Position numbers and translations under genes: made by a program. Shown piece after piece: positions 45,266-54,290 of a stretch of DNA of 64,000 bases. How positions within the stretch are numbered: position 1 is the first letter of the stretch; each line of letters starts with the position of its first letter. Source of the stretch: a beta proteobacterium AAP51 (GTDB taxonomy: Bacteria; Pseudomonadota; Gammaproteobacteria; Burkholderiales; Burkholderiaceae_C); contig LJHT01000012.1 of NCBI GenBank assembly GCA_001295905.1, forward strand, positions 78,611 through 142,610. Reading direction: 5' to 3'. The notes below the pieces were generated by a model. It saw only the letters and a program-made list of their open reading frames with translations. It made no database searches and was not told the origin of the DNA.

Positions 45266-47196
45266 GCCGCCATGCTAGGGCCTGGGCCAGCGGGCCGAAA
45301 GGCCGCGCCGCCGGCCACCAGTTCGGCCATCAGCTCGGCCATGCGTTCGGGCAGCAAGGGCCGGCCGAGCAGGAAGCCTTGCGCTTCGTCGCACCCGGCC
45401 TCAGCCAGGAACTGAAGCTGGCTCTCGGTTTCCACGCCCTCGGCCACCACGCGCATGTCCAGGCTGTGCGCCAGCGAGATGACGGCACGGGTGATGGCGG
45501 CATCGTCACGGTCCGTCGGCAGACCGTCGACGAAAGAGCGGTCGATCTTCAGCGTCTGCGCCGGAAAGCGTTTCAGGTAGGCCAGCGACGAATAGCCGGT
45601 GCCGAAGTCGTCGATGGCGATCTGCACACCCAGCGCATGCAGGCGCTTGAGCGATTGCTGCGCGCGCTCGGCGTCGGCCATCAGCACGCTTTCGGTGACC
45701 TCGATCTCCAGCAGGCTGGCCGGCAAGCCGGCGGCCTCCAGCGCGTGGCTGACTTCGTCCACCAGCGTGGGATGCGAGAACTGGCGCGCCGAGACGTTCA
45801 CCGAACAGCGCGGCGGTGCCATGGCGGCTTGCTGCCATGCGTGCATCTGCCGGCAGGCGGCTTCCAGCACCCAGCGGCCCATGGGCACGATGAGGCCGCT
45901 TTCTTCGGCCAGCGCGATGAACTCGCCCGGTGCGAGCAGGCCGCGCCGCGGGTGCTGCCAGCGCACCAGCGCCTCCATGCCCAGCAGCGCGCCGCTGCGC
46001 ACACCGAACTTCGGCTGGTAGTGCAGCCGGAGTTCGTGGTTCTGGATCGCTTGCCGCAGCTCGCCTTCCAAGGACAGATGGGCCGCCGCGCGTTCGGCCA
46101 GCTGCGGCGTGAAGAACTGGAAGTTGTTCTTGCCGCGCGCCTTCGCCAGGTACATGGCGGTGTCGGCGCACTTCAGCAGCGTGGCGGCGTCGTCGGCGTC
46201 GTCGGGAAACCGGCTGATGCCCACGCTGGCGCTCACCTGAATCGGCTGACCTGCCAGGTGCAGCGGCTCGGCCAGCTCGGTGAGCGCACGGCCGGCGATC
46301 TTCGTCAGCGTGGTGGCATCGGGGTTGCCGTCGAGCAGCACCACGAACTCGTCGCCGCCCAGCCGACCCACGATGTCGGCCCCGCGCAGCAGGCCCGTCA
46401 GACGCTGGGCCACGGTCTTCAGCAGTTCGTCGCCGGCATCGTGGCCCAAGGTGTCGTTGACGGCCTTGAAACGGTCGAGATCGATGAAGAACACCGACAG
46501 GCTGGCACCGGCGCGCCGCGCCCGCTCCAGCGCATGCTCCAGCTGCTGCACGAACATGCTGCGGTTGGCCACGCCCGTCAGCACGTCGTAGCGGGCCAGT
46601 TGCTGCACTCGCTGTTCGGCCAGGGTGACCTGGGTGACGTCGGAGCCCACGCCGCGGTAGCCGCGGAATTCGCCGTCCACGAACACCGGCTCTCCGCTGA
46701 TGCGCACGTAGTAGCGCGCGTGGCCCGGCGCACGCACGCCGCAGACGATGTTGCGAAAGGCGCTGCGCGCGGCCACCAGGGCTGCGAACGCGGCCGGCCC
46801 GCCCTCGCCCTGCGCTTCGAGGTCGAGCAGCGCGTGCTTGCCGCTCAGCAGCGCGGCGAGATCGTCGCCGACATCGGTGGTGTGCGCAGACACATAGTTG
46901 AAGCGCAGCGCGGCATCTTGTTCCCACACCCAGTCGGACGACAGCGACAGCAGGCTCGCCAGCCGCGCCTGGCTCGCCGCCAGCTGCGCATGCAGCTCGC
47001 CCATCTCGCGCGACGCCACTTCCTGCGAACGTTCGAGCAGGTAGCGGTCCTGCTCGGCATCGGTGTAGGCGCGGCTCACACGTTCCAGCAAGGCTGGCAG
47101 CCCCGCCGTGCCCGGGGCCTGCGCCAGCGCCGCGACGTCCAGCCCCACACGCTGCAGCTGGCGCTGCAAGGTGGGGTGCCAGGCCGCGGGTGCCAT
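45235..47196 (-). CDS. PAS-GGDEF-EAL c-di-GMP enzyme
   Basis: A 653-residue bifunctional protein: an N-terminal helical segment, a PAS domain (about 80-200), a GGDEF domain with intact GGDEF at 280-284 and an RxxD site at 271-274, and an EAL domain with GMEALVRW (EAL at 408-410), EVTES, DDFGTGYSSL and KIDRSFV, so both synthesis and breakdown of c-di-GMP look possible. It starts 4 bases after the FIST gene and overlaps the carbonic anhydrase start by 31 bases. The C-terminal 25 residues are an extension past the EAL fold, lying in the overlap. Confidence 0.92.
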   Translation of the reverse strand: MAPAAWHPTLQRQLQRVGLDVAALAQAPGTAGLPALLERVSRAYTDAEQDRYLLERSQEVASREMGELHAQLAASQARLASLLSLSSDWVWEQDAALRFNYVSAHTTDVGDDLAALLSGKHALLDLEAQGEGGPAAFAALVAARSAFRNIVCGVRAPGHARYYVRISGEPVFVDGEFRGYRGVGSDVTQVTLAEQRVQQLARYDVLTGVANRSMFVQQLEHALERARRAGASLSVFFIDLDRFKAVNDTLGHDAGDELLKTVAQRLTGLLRGADIVGRLGGDEFVVLLDGNPDATTLTKIAGRALTELAEPLHLAGQPIQVSASVGISRFPDDADDAATLLKCADTAMYLAKARGKNNFQFFTPQLAERAAAHLSLEGELRQAIQNHELRLHYQPKFGVRSGALLGMEALVRWQHPRRGLLAPGEFIALAEESGLIVPMGRWVLEAACRQMHAWQQAAMAPPRCSVNVSARQFSHPTLVDEVSHALEAAGLPASLLEIEVTESVLMADAERAQQSLKRLHALGVQIAIDDFGTGYSSLAYLKRFPAQTLKIDRSFVDGLPTDRDDAAITRAVISLAHSLDMRVVAEGVETESQLQFLAEAGCDEAQGFLLGRPLLPERMAELMAELVAGGAAFRPAGPGPSMAACTVPSRTSP

Positions 47197-47200
47197 CGGG

Positions 47201-48430
47201 CTATACCTCCCGCAGCACGGTGACGGTCATGGTCTGGTTGTGCAGCTGGCTGGCGCTGCCGCCAAAGCCAGCGGCAATCTCGCCATACGAGTAGAAGCCC
47301 ACGTGCACCGCGCCCGGGGGTGCGCCTTCCATCAAGGATTCGACTTCCTCCTCGGTGCGCTCGCCCAGCACCAGGCGGCGGCCGACACAGCTGACCGAGA
47401 CCACCAGGCTTTGCGCTGCCGGGGCTTGGCTGCCCGCACCGCCCTCGCCTTCCTCGCCTGGCGGCCCGGCAAAGCCGCTCACGGCCCCCGCCATGGCCTG
47501 CCCGGCGCTGTTGACGAGGCCGTCGCCGGTGGTGCGCATCAGGCGCGCTTCGAAACCTTGCGGCACGTCGCCGGCGAAGGTCATCGAACGGCGCACTTCG
47601 TCGATGCCGAGGATGGTGCGCACCAGCGGTTCGGTGCCGCCACGCGGGCAGCGTATGGACAGCGGGAACAGCAGCGCCGCGCCCGGCAGGCCGTCGGCCA
47701 GCCGGCCCAGGTATTCCTTGTACAGGTCGAGTGCCGGCTTGCCGTCCAGTTCGAACAGCACGTTGCCTTCAGCGCGTGTGATGCGGCGCAAGGGACCGAA
47801 GTCCGACCATCCGCCCTGGTGCCCGCCGCCCACCTGCAGGCGTTCGCCATACAGGCCCACGGCGCACACCTGGCCCGGCCGCACGGTGCCACCGGCCAGC
47901 ACCCAGGTGCTTTCGAAGCGGCTGCCGTCACCGGCCAGGCCGCCCGCGATGCGCACCCCGGCCGGCAGCCCGCGCGACAGCGCCGCCACCAGCGGCGTGC
48001 CGTTCACGCCCAGGCCGTCAGACAACACGAACACCGCGCGCAGCCCTTCGGCCGGCAGGCCTGCAGCCAGGCGTGCGCCGGCCGCGCCGGAATCGTCGGC
48101 GCCGGCGATGGGCGTGACCGCCGTCACCACTAGGCTGTGCTCGAAACGGCACACCGCCACGCTGACGGTGCCGTCATCGACGCGGGAGCCTTCGATTTCG
48201 CCCGAGGTCGAGCAACCCACCACGGCCGACTGCGGAAAGCCGGCCACGAGTTCGCGCAGGGGCGCCTGCAGCGGTTCGTTCGCCGGGCCTTCGGGGCCGT
48301 AGCGCCGCGCGCCGAAGGCCAGCACCAGGGTCTGCGGGCTGTCCAGGTGAACCGGCAGAGCCCGGCTCCATGCGCCCTCGACACCCTCGGCGCGATAACT
48401 CAGCGATTCAACCCGCACTGGCCCCCCCAT
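47201..48430 (-). CDS. FIST-domain sensor protein
   Basis: A 409-residue protein with FIST N (about 40-230) and FIST C (about 250-400) domains. Typical blocks are VVGCSTSGEIEG, GGLAGDGSRFESTWVLAGG and the end VHVGFYSYGEIAAGFGGSASQLHNQTMTVTVL. FIST proteins are cytoplasmic small-molecule sensors. Some, called NosP, bind haem and nitric oxide and are encoded with c-di-GMP enzymes or kinases. The 4-base spacing to the GGDEF-EAL gene supports a sensor-effector pair here. The ligand is not known. Confidence 0.85.
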   Translation of the reverse strand: MGGPVRVESLSYRAEGVEGAWSRALPVHLDSPQTLVLAFGARRYGPEGPANEPLQAPLRELVAGFPQSAVVGCSTSGEIEGSRVDDGTVSVAVCRFEHSLVVTAVTPIAGADDSGAAGARLAAGLPAEGLRAVFVLSDGLGVNGTPLVAALSRGLPAGVRIAGGLAGDGSRFESTWVLAGGTVRPGQVCAVGLYGERLQVGGGHQGGWSDFGPLRRITRAEGNVLFELDGKPALDLYKEYLGRLADGLPGAALLFPLSIRCPRGGTEPLVRTILGIDEVRRSMTFAGDVPQGFEARLMRTTGDGLVNSAGQAMAGAVSGFAGPPGEEGEGGAGSQAPAAQSLVVSVSCVGRRLVLGERTEEEVESLMEGAPPGAVHVGFYSYGEIAAGFGGSASQLHNQTMTVTVLREV

Positions 48431-48511
48431 TGAGCGCCAAACGGCACATGGGGTGTTTTCGGCCGCGCAAGGCGCCACTTGAGCCCGGCGGGCGGCTGGC
48501 GGGTCAGCGGC

Positions 48512-49720
48512 TCAGCGCGCCAGCGCCGCCCGGCGCGTGGCGCGGCCCAGGCTCATGCCCACCGACACCATGCGCAGCATGTCGGCCGCCGAGCGGCGCA
48601 GCAGCTTGCCGGCGTCGGCGATGGCCTGGTCCAGCGTGCAGGGGCGGCTGAGCATGCTGGCGAAGGCGTCGATGCCGTGCTTGAGGTTGATCTCCACGCC
48701 GCGGCCGATGGTGCCGGTGAGCGCAATCACCGGCAGGCCGCGCTTCTTCGCGCGGCTGGCCACCTCGGCCGGCACCTTGCCGAAGGGCGTCTGGTCGTCC
48801 AGGCTGCCTTCGGCGGTGATGACGAGGTCAGCCTCGGCGATCAGGCGGTCGAGTTCCAGGTACTGCATGACGATGTCGAAGCGCGGGTGCAGCCGGCCGC
48901 CGAGCAGCGCCGCGAAACCGGTGCCCAGGCCGCCCGAAGCGCCGGTGCCGGGCTGCGTGCCCCAGGCGCTGCCGGTGGCGCGCTGGATGCACGCGGCCCA
49001 GTTCTCCAGCGCCTGTTCCAGCAGCAGCACCTGTTCGGGCGTGGCGCCTTTCTGCGGGCCGAAGATGCGCGCCACGCCGCGCGCGCCCAGCAGCACGTTG
49101 TGCCAGTTCACGGCGGCATCCAGCTGCACGCGCGCCAGGCGGGGGTCGAGGCCGCTGAGGTCGATGCGGTGCAGGCGCAGCAGCTCGCCACCGCCGGGCC
49201 CGAGTTCGCGGCCTTGCGCGTCCAGCAGCTTCGCGCCCAGGGCCTGCACCATGCCGGCGCCGCCATCGTTGATGCCCGAGTCGCCGCAACCCAGCAGCAC
49301 GCGGGTGGCACCGGCATCGAGCGCGGCGCGGATGAGCTGGCCCACACCGAAGCTGGTGGTGCGCATGGGGTTGCGCTGGTCGCGCGGCACCAGGCGCAGG
49401 CCGGCGGCGGCTGCCATTTCCACCACCGCGGTGCGGTGCGCGCGGCCCCCCAGCAGCCCAAAGAAGGCCTCCACGGGCTGGCCCACCGGGCCTGTCACGC
49501 GCACGGGGCAGAGGCGGCCACCGGTGGCATTCACCAGCGCCTGCGTGAAGCCTTCGCCGCCATCGGCCATGGGCAGCTTGATGACGCGCGCGCCGGGCAT
49601 GGTGTCGGCCACGCCTTCGGCAATGCGGTCGGCAGCTTCCTCGGCGCTGAGGCTTTCCTTGAAGCCCGAGGGCGCGATCAGCACGGTCAAGGCCTTGGGT
49701 TGCGGGGCAGAGGTCTTCAT
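48512..49720 (-). CDS. glxK: Glycerate 2-kinase (GarK/GlxK family)
   Basis: A 402-residue glycerate kinase making 2-phosphoglycerate, the end of the glyoxylate/tartronate-semialdehyde route. Family blocks are IAPSGFKESLSAEEAA near the start, LPMADGGEGFTQAL, LGCGDSGINDGGAGMVQALG and ITAEGSLDDQTPFGKVP. A CAGGA box precedes the ATG at 49720. The SLC13-type transporter gene lies upstream on the same strand with a 126-base gap that holds two palindromes. Confidence 0.9.
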   Translation of the reverse strand: MKTSAPQPKALTVLIAPSGFKESLSAEEAADRIAEGVADTMPGARVIKLPMADGGEGFTQALVNATGGRLCPVRVTGPVGQPVEAFFGLLGGRAHRTAVVEMAAAAGLRLVPRDQRNPMRTTSFGVGQLIRAALDAGATRVLLGCGDSGINDGGAGMVQALGAKLLDAQGRELGPGGGELLRLHRIDLSGLDPRLARVQLDAAVNWHNVLLGARGVARIFGPQKGATPEQVLLLEQALENWAACIQRATGSAWGTQPGTGASGGLGTGFAALLGGRLHPRFDIVMQYLELDRLIAEADLVITAEGSLDDQTPFGKVPAEVASRAKKRGLPVIALTGTIGRGVEINLKHGIDAFASMLSRPCTLDQAIADAGKLLRRSAADMLRMVSVGMSLGRATRRAALAR

Positions 49721-49740
49721 CGTGGTTTCCTGGGGTGCTG

Positions 49741-49754
49741 CGGCCACGTGGCCG
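49741..49754. promoter_or_regulatory. 14-bp palindrome upstream of glycerate kinase
   Basis: CGGCCACGTGGCCG is a perfect palindrome 20 bases before the kinase ATG. A second palindrome, AACGGCCGTT, lies at 49822-49831. Either could be an operator. The first overlaps the region expected to be transcribed, so it may instead act as an mRNA hairpin. No regulator gene is adjacent. Confidence 0.35.
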
Positions 49755-49846
49755 TTGTGTGACAGAGCTGTGAACCCCCCCGGGAATACGCGCACCCAGC
49801 TCTTTCGGACCATTCAGTTGCAACGGCCGTTACAGCTGCAGGCGGC

Positions 49847-51241
49847 TCAGCCCAACCCTTGCCGCGGCCACACCACCACGGCAAACAGCACCAGCAGCAG
49901 CCACAGCCCCGGCAGCAGCGCCACGCTCAGGCGGGCCAGTTCACGCGGGCCGTAGTGCTGGCGGTCTTCACCCGCGAACATGGCCACGGGCTTGGCGCTC
50001 ACCATCATGGTCTGGCAGAAGCCGCTGCCCACGGCCAGCATGAACACCAGCAGCCCCGGCGAGTAGCCGGCCGCCGCGAAGGGCAGGGCCACGGCCGGTA
50101 TCAGCACCGTGGCGCGCGCGGTGCGCGAGGTCACCACCAGGTGCGCCAGCAGCGCCAGCGCCGCCGCGATGCCGAACCCGGCCACCGGGTGCAGGCTGGC
50201 CAGCGGCACGGCCGCCACCAGCGCCTGGGCCAAGGCCTGCGCGGCACCGCTTTCCACCAAGGCTTCACCCATGACGAGCGTGGCCGCCATGAAGATGACC
50301 AGGTTCCACTCCACCTTCTTCAGCGCCGTCTTCAGGTCGCAGCCGGTCAGCGGCTTCACGGTGGCCAGCAAGGCGCCGCACAAGGCCACCAGGGGTGCGG
50401 GCACGCCATGCCAGCCCGCCGTGGCCCAGGCCAGCAGCGTGGCCCCGGTGATGGCCACGATGGCCCGCTGCGCGCGGCTGAGCGGGCCCGCCTCAGGCGG
50501 TGGCAGCGTGATGGGCTGCACCCGCTCTTCGCGCCGCAGGCACAGCGCGATGATGGCTTCACAGGCCAGCAGGCTGGACAGCAGCCCGAAAGGCCCGGCC
50601 AGCCACAGCCAGCCCAGGAAACCGGGCACCGGGGCGCCCAGCCGGTGCATGAAGTCGAGCGCCACCAGGTGCGCCCCGGCGCCCAGCAACGAGACGCAGG
50701 CCGACAGCAGGATGACGCTGGGAAACAGCAACGCCAGCGCCCGCACCAGGCGCGGCTGCGGCGCGGGCTGCGAGAGCGCCTGCGCCAGCACCAGGAACAC
50801 CGGCAGCAGCAAGGCCGCGCGGCCCGAGGTGGAGGGCAGCACCAGCGCGGTGGCGGTGATGAACCACGTCAACCGGCGCAGCAGTGCCGCTGGCGTGGCC
50901 GCGCCGGCCACCACGGCCAGGGCCCAGCGCTGCGCCACGCCGCTGGCCTGCAGCACGGCCGCCAGGGTGAAGGCACCGATCAGCAGCCAGATGAAGTCAT
51001 CACCCAGGCCGGCGTAGAAGCTCTGCAGCGTGGTGGCGCCGGCTGCCAGCAGCGCCAGGGCGCCGGCCAGGGCCACGGGCGTTTCATCCAGGTCGAGCAC
51101 CGTCCACGCGACGATGGCAGCGGCGAACACCAGCAAGGCCCAGCGCGCGGCGGGCGGCACCGCGGGCAGGCCCCAGAAGACGCCGGCCGCCGCAGCGGCC
51201 AGCAGGGCCAAGGCGGCCAGCCAACGAAGAAGAAGGGGCAT
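49847..51241 (-). CDS. SLC13/DASS-family anion transporter
   Basis: A 464-residue polytopic protein of the divalent-anion:sodium symporter family with about 11 helices in two similar halves. Visible landmarks are the first-half STSGRAAL substrate loop (normally an SNT-type motif) and, in the second half, VVTSRTARATVLIPAVALP. Candidate substrates are C4-dicarboxylates, glycerate-like acids or sulfate. Proximity to glycerate kinase makes an organic acid attractive but unproven. Confidence 0.8.
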   Translation of the reverse strand: MPLLLRWLAALALLAAAAAGVFWGLPAVPPAARWALLVFAAAIVAWTVLDLDETPVALAGALALLAAGATTLQSFYAGLGDDFIWLLIGAFTLAAVLQASGVAQRWALAVVAGAATPAALLRRLTWFITATALVLPSTSGRAALLLPVFLVLAQALSQPAPQPRLVRALALLFPSVILLSACVSLLGAGAHLVALDFMHRLGAPVPGFLGWLWLAGPFGLLSSLLACEAIIALCLRREERVQPITLPPPEAGPLSRAQRAIVAITGATLLAWATAGWHGVPAPLVALCGALLATVKPLTGCDLKTALKKVEWNLVIFMAATLVMGEALVESGAAQALAQALVAAVPLASLHPVAGFGIAAALALLAHLVVTSRTARATVLIPAVALPFAAAGYSPGLLVFMLAVGSGFCQTMMVSAKPVAMFAGEDRQHYGPRELARLSVALLPGLWLLLVLFAVVVWPRQGLG

Positions 51242-51266
51242 GGAAGCAGGCCGGCCTCAGTGCAAT

Positions 51267-51755
51267 TCAGCGCCAGCCCAGCACCTCGTGCCCGCGGTCT
51301 TCGAGGCAGTTCTCGACGTAGTTCTGGTAGACCTTGTCGCCCTCGTTCCACTCCAGCAGCAGCTTGGTGGCCATGCCGGCGGCGCCCCCTGCGGCGGCGC
51401 CACGGGCGCGCTCCCAGGCGTTCTTGCTGTTGCTCACCACCGAGCCGGCGGCCGTGGCGACGAAGGCGATGGCGCTGGTGGAGCCCACCTTCTGCGCCAC
51501 CTTCTGCGTGCCGGCCTTGCCCGGCGCGCCCTGCGGGCCCTTCATGACGTTGCGGCCCACGCGCACATCGGCCAGGCGGCTGCACTCGCCCAGGTCCTGG
51601 CGCGTGCGCTCGTTGAGTTCGATGGAATCGGTCTTCTTCGAGTAGATGACCGGCTGCGTGGTGGCGCAGGCCGTGAGGCCCAGGGCCAGCACGACCAGGG
51701 TGGCCGTGCCGGCACGGCGGGACCAGACGGCGATGGGGCGGGCGGTGGAAGACAT
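51267..51755 (-). CDS. Putative lipoprotein with Gly-rich segment
   Basis: A 162-residue protein with a signal peptide and lipobox (LGLTACATT). The mature part has two cysteines (GECSRLAD, VENCLEDRGHEVLG). An Ala/Gly-rich stretch (ARGAAAGGAAGMATKLL) resembles the glycine-zipper segments of small outer-membrane lipoproteins. A GGAAC box lies just upstream of the ATG. It follows no obvious partner. Function unknown. Confidence 0.7.
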   Translation of the reverse strand: MSSTARPIAVWSRRAGTATLVVLALGLTACATTQPVIYSKKTDSIELNERTRQDLGECSRLADVRVGRNVMKGPQGAPGKAGTQKVAQKVGSTSAIAFVATAAGSVVSNSKNAWERARGAAAGGAAGMATKLLLEWNEGDKVYQNYVENCLEDRGHEVLGWR

Positions 51756-51910
51756 GGTCAGGTTCCTTCGGTGCTTGGATGAGGCCGGGCCCCCAGAGGG
51801 ACCCGCTTGCCTGCACAGAGCACCGAGGTGGCTGGCCGATACATCCGCACCGCTGGCGATGCGCACCCGTGCCGCCGCGCCTGCAACACCGCCGCTGGAA
51901 CTGCCGTGAT

Positions 51911-51930
51911 GGGCAGGCCCAGGCCTGCCC
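51911..51930 (-). terminator. Hairpin downstream of liuA
   Basis: GGGCAGGCC and GGCCTGCCC form a 9-bp perfect inverted repeat separated by two bases, 14 bases beyond the liuA stop. No T tract follows, so it may be a 3'-end stabiliser or part of a factor-dependent terminator. Confidence 0.45.
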
Positions 51931-51944
51931 AGCGAAGGCAGCCC

Positions 51945-53123
51945 CTACATCGTCTCGGCAAACAGCTCGCGGCCGATCAGCATGCGGCGTATCTCGCTCG
52001 TGCCGGCCCCGATCTCGTAGAGCTTGGCATCGCGCCACAGCCGGCCCAGCGGGTAGTCGTTGATGTAGCCGTTGCCGCCGAAGATCTGGATGCCCTCGCC
52101 CGCCATCCACGTGGCCTTCTCGGCACACCACAAGATGACGCTGGCGCAGTCCTTGCGCACCTGGCGCACGTGCTCGGTGCCGAGCATGTCGAGGTTCTTG
52201 CCGATGGTGTAGCAGAAGGCGCGGCCGGCCTGCAGCACCGTGTACATGTCGGCCAGCTTGCCCTGGATGAGCTGGAACTCGCCGATGGATTGACCGAACT
52301 GCTTGCGGTCATGAACGTAAGGCACCACGTTGTCCATCACCGCCTGCATGATGCCGATGGGCCCGGCGGCCAGCACGGCGCGTTCGTAGTCCAGCCCGCT
52401 CATCAGCACCTTGGCGCCGCCGTTCAGCACGCCCAGGATGTTCTCGTGGGGCACCTCCACGTCGTTGAACACCATCTCGCCGGTGTGGCTGCCGCGCATG
52501 CCCAGCTTGTCGAGCTTCTGCGCCGTGCTGAAACCCTTCATGCCCTTCTCGACGATGAAGGCCGTCACGCCGCGGGCGCCCAGCTCGGGTTCGGTCTTGG
52601 CGTAGACCACCATGGTGTCGGCGTCGGGGCCGTTGGTGATCCACATCTTGGTGCCGTTCAGCACGTGGTAGCCGCCTTTGTCCACCGCGCGCAGCTTCAT
52701 GCCGATGACGTCGCTGCCAGCGCCGGGCTCGCTCATGGCCAGCGCGCCCACGTGCTCGCCGCTGATCAACTTGGGCAGGTATTTGGCCTTCTGCGCCGCG
52801 TTGCCGTTGCGCTTGATCTGGTTGACGCACAGGTTGCTGTGCGCGCCATAGCTCAGGCCGATGCTGGCGCTGGCGCGGCTGATCTCTTCCATCGCGATCA
52901 TGTGGGCCAGGTAGCCCATGCCGGCGCCGCCGTCTGCCTCGGGCACGGTGATGCCCAGCACGCCGAGTTCACCCATCTTCTGCCACAGGTGCATGGGGAA
53001 CTGGTCGCTGCGGTCGGTGTCGGCGGCCAGCGGCGCGATCTCGGCCTGCGCAAATTCACGCACGGCGTCGCGCAGCGCGTCGATGTCTTCTCCAAGCTGG
53101 AAGTTCAGGCCGGGCAGGTTCAT
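51945..53123 (-). CDS. liuA: Isovaleryl-CoA dehydrogenase
   Basis: A 392-residue acyl-CoA dehydrogenase. Its catalytic Glu (Glu247) is in [19 protein letters not shown], the helix position used only by isovaleryl-CoA and long-chain enzymes. The usual C-terminal base position reads YEIGAGTSE. This makes isovaleryl-CoA the likely substrate, giving 3-methylcrotonyl-CoA for the carboxylase encoded 27 kb away. It follows the M48 gene by 39 bases and probably lies on the transcript that starts at liuR. Confidence 0.92.
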   Translation of the reverse strand: MNLPGLNFQLGEDIDALRDAVREFAQAEIAPLAADTDRSDQFPMHLWQKMGELGVLGITVPEADGGAGMGYLAHMIAMEEISRASASIGLSYGAHSNLCVNQIKRNGNAAQKAKYLPKLISGEHVGALAMSEPGAGSDVIGMKLRAVDKGGYHVLNGTKMWITNGPDADTMVVYAKTEPELGARGVTAFIVEKGMKGFSTAQKLDKLGMRGSHTGEMVFNDVEVPHENILGVLNGGAKVLMSGLDYERAVLAAGPIGIMQAVMDNVVPYVHDRKQFGQSIGEFQLIQGKLADMYTVLQAGRAFCYTIGKNLDMLGTEHVRQVRKDCASVILWCAEKATWMAGEGIQIFGGNGYINDYPLGRLWRDAKLYEIGAGTSEIRRMLIGRELFAETM

Positions 53124-53162
53124 GGCGTTGGTCTCCTTTGAAAACGAAGTATCGGGGCCGGC

Positions 53163-54290
53163 TCAAGGCCGACCGGACGGCGCCGGCTGGGCAGGCAGGG
53201 CCGGGTTCGCGCCGGCATCGGGGGCCGAGGGCGCACCCAGGCGCAGCCTCTCCTCGGTGGGCGGGTGGGTGGACAGCCAGCCTGGCAGGCCGCCGCCGCT
53301 GCGCGCCTCTTCTTCGGCGAAACGCTGCCACACCTGCGTCCACAGCTCGGCCGGCAGGCCGGCGCTGGCCAGGAACTGCAGCGCCTGCGCGTCGGCCTCG
53401 CGCTCGGCACTGCGGGTGTAGGCCAGGCCCTGCACCCCGGCCAGCGTGGTGGCAGCCAGGGTGGAAAAGTCGCCCAGCGCGGCACCGGCCACCGCCAGCA
53501 GACCCATCTGCCGCATCAGGCCCTGCATGCCGTGGCGCTCGCGCACGTGGGCGAGTTCGTGGCCCAGCACGGCCATCAGCTGGTCGTCGTTCAGGGCCTC
53601 CACCAGGCCGTCCAGCAGCACGATCTGCCCGTTGGGCAGCGCAAAGGCATTGAAGCCGGCCGCGCTTTCGGTGCGGCGGCATTGCAGCGGCGGCAGGCGG
53701 GCAGCGGGGTCGAAGGCCTGCACGGCGGCCGCAAAACGCTGCGCCAGGGCCTCGCAGCGTTCGGCATGGCGCGTGGGGCGCAGCCACTGGCGGTCGATGG
53801 TGGCCCAGGCGCGATCGCCGATCTCGCGGTCGATGCGAAGCGGCACCAAGGGCAAGGCGGCCCGCGCCGCCAGGCCGGCGCCGGTGTGGTTGAACCAGGC
53901 GAGCAGCGCCACCAGCAACACCAGGGCCAGCGCCACCAGCGGCCAGCGCGCCATGGCCTGTGCCACCCGGCCCGGGCCGCCGGTGGCCTGGCGCAGCGCG
54001 CGGGCCAGCGCCAGCGCGCCGGGCGTGGGCTCCAGCCACAGCGTGCCGCCATCGGGCAGGCGCACCGGGCAGGCGCTGCCGGCATAGGCCTCGCCCACCT
54101 GCAGCTGCGCCACGGCATAGGGCCGGCTCTGGCCAGGCCCGGCCTGCACGTGCAAGGTGCTGCCGGCCAGATGCAGCACCACGGCCTGAGGCTGGGTGCT
54201 GCGGCCATCGAAAACGCGGGCAGGCACGCCGAGGTCCGGTGAAGCCGGTGGCAGGGCGGGCGCTGGCAGCGCGGTGGCGTCGTTCACCAT
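53163..54290 (-). CDS. M48-family membrane metallopeptidase
   Basis: A 375-residue protein. The N-terminal 110 residues form a soluble domain, a membrane helix lies at about 117-133 (PLVALALVLLVALLAWF), and an M48 peptidase domain follows with zinc motif HELAH (His244, Glu245, His248) and downstream READAQALQFL carrying the third ligand Glu. The C-terminus is Pro/Ala-rich. Such enzymes act in envelope quality control. The gene overlaps DUF898 by 7 bases, an arrangement suggesting a functional pair. Confidence 0.87.
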   Translation of the reverse strand: MVNDATALPAPALPPASPDLGVPARVFDGRSTQPQAVVLHLAGSTLHVQAGPGQSRPYAVAQLQVGEAYAGSACPVRLPDGGTLWLEPTPGALALARALRQATGGPGRVAQAMARWPLVALALVLLVALLAWFNHTGAGLAARAALPLVPLRIDREIGDRAWATIDRQWLRPTRHAERCEALAQRFAAAVQAFDPAARLPPLQCRRTESAAGFNAFALPNGQIVLLDGLVEALNDDQLMAVLGHELAHVRERHGMQGLMRQMGLLAVAGAALGDFSTLAATTLAGVQGLAYTRSAEREADAQALQFLASAGLPAELWTQVWQRFAEEEARSGGGLPGWLSTHPPTEERLRLGAPSAPDAGANPALPAQPAPSGRP

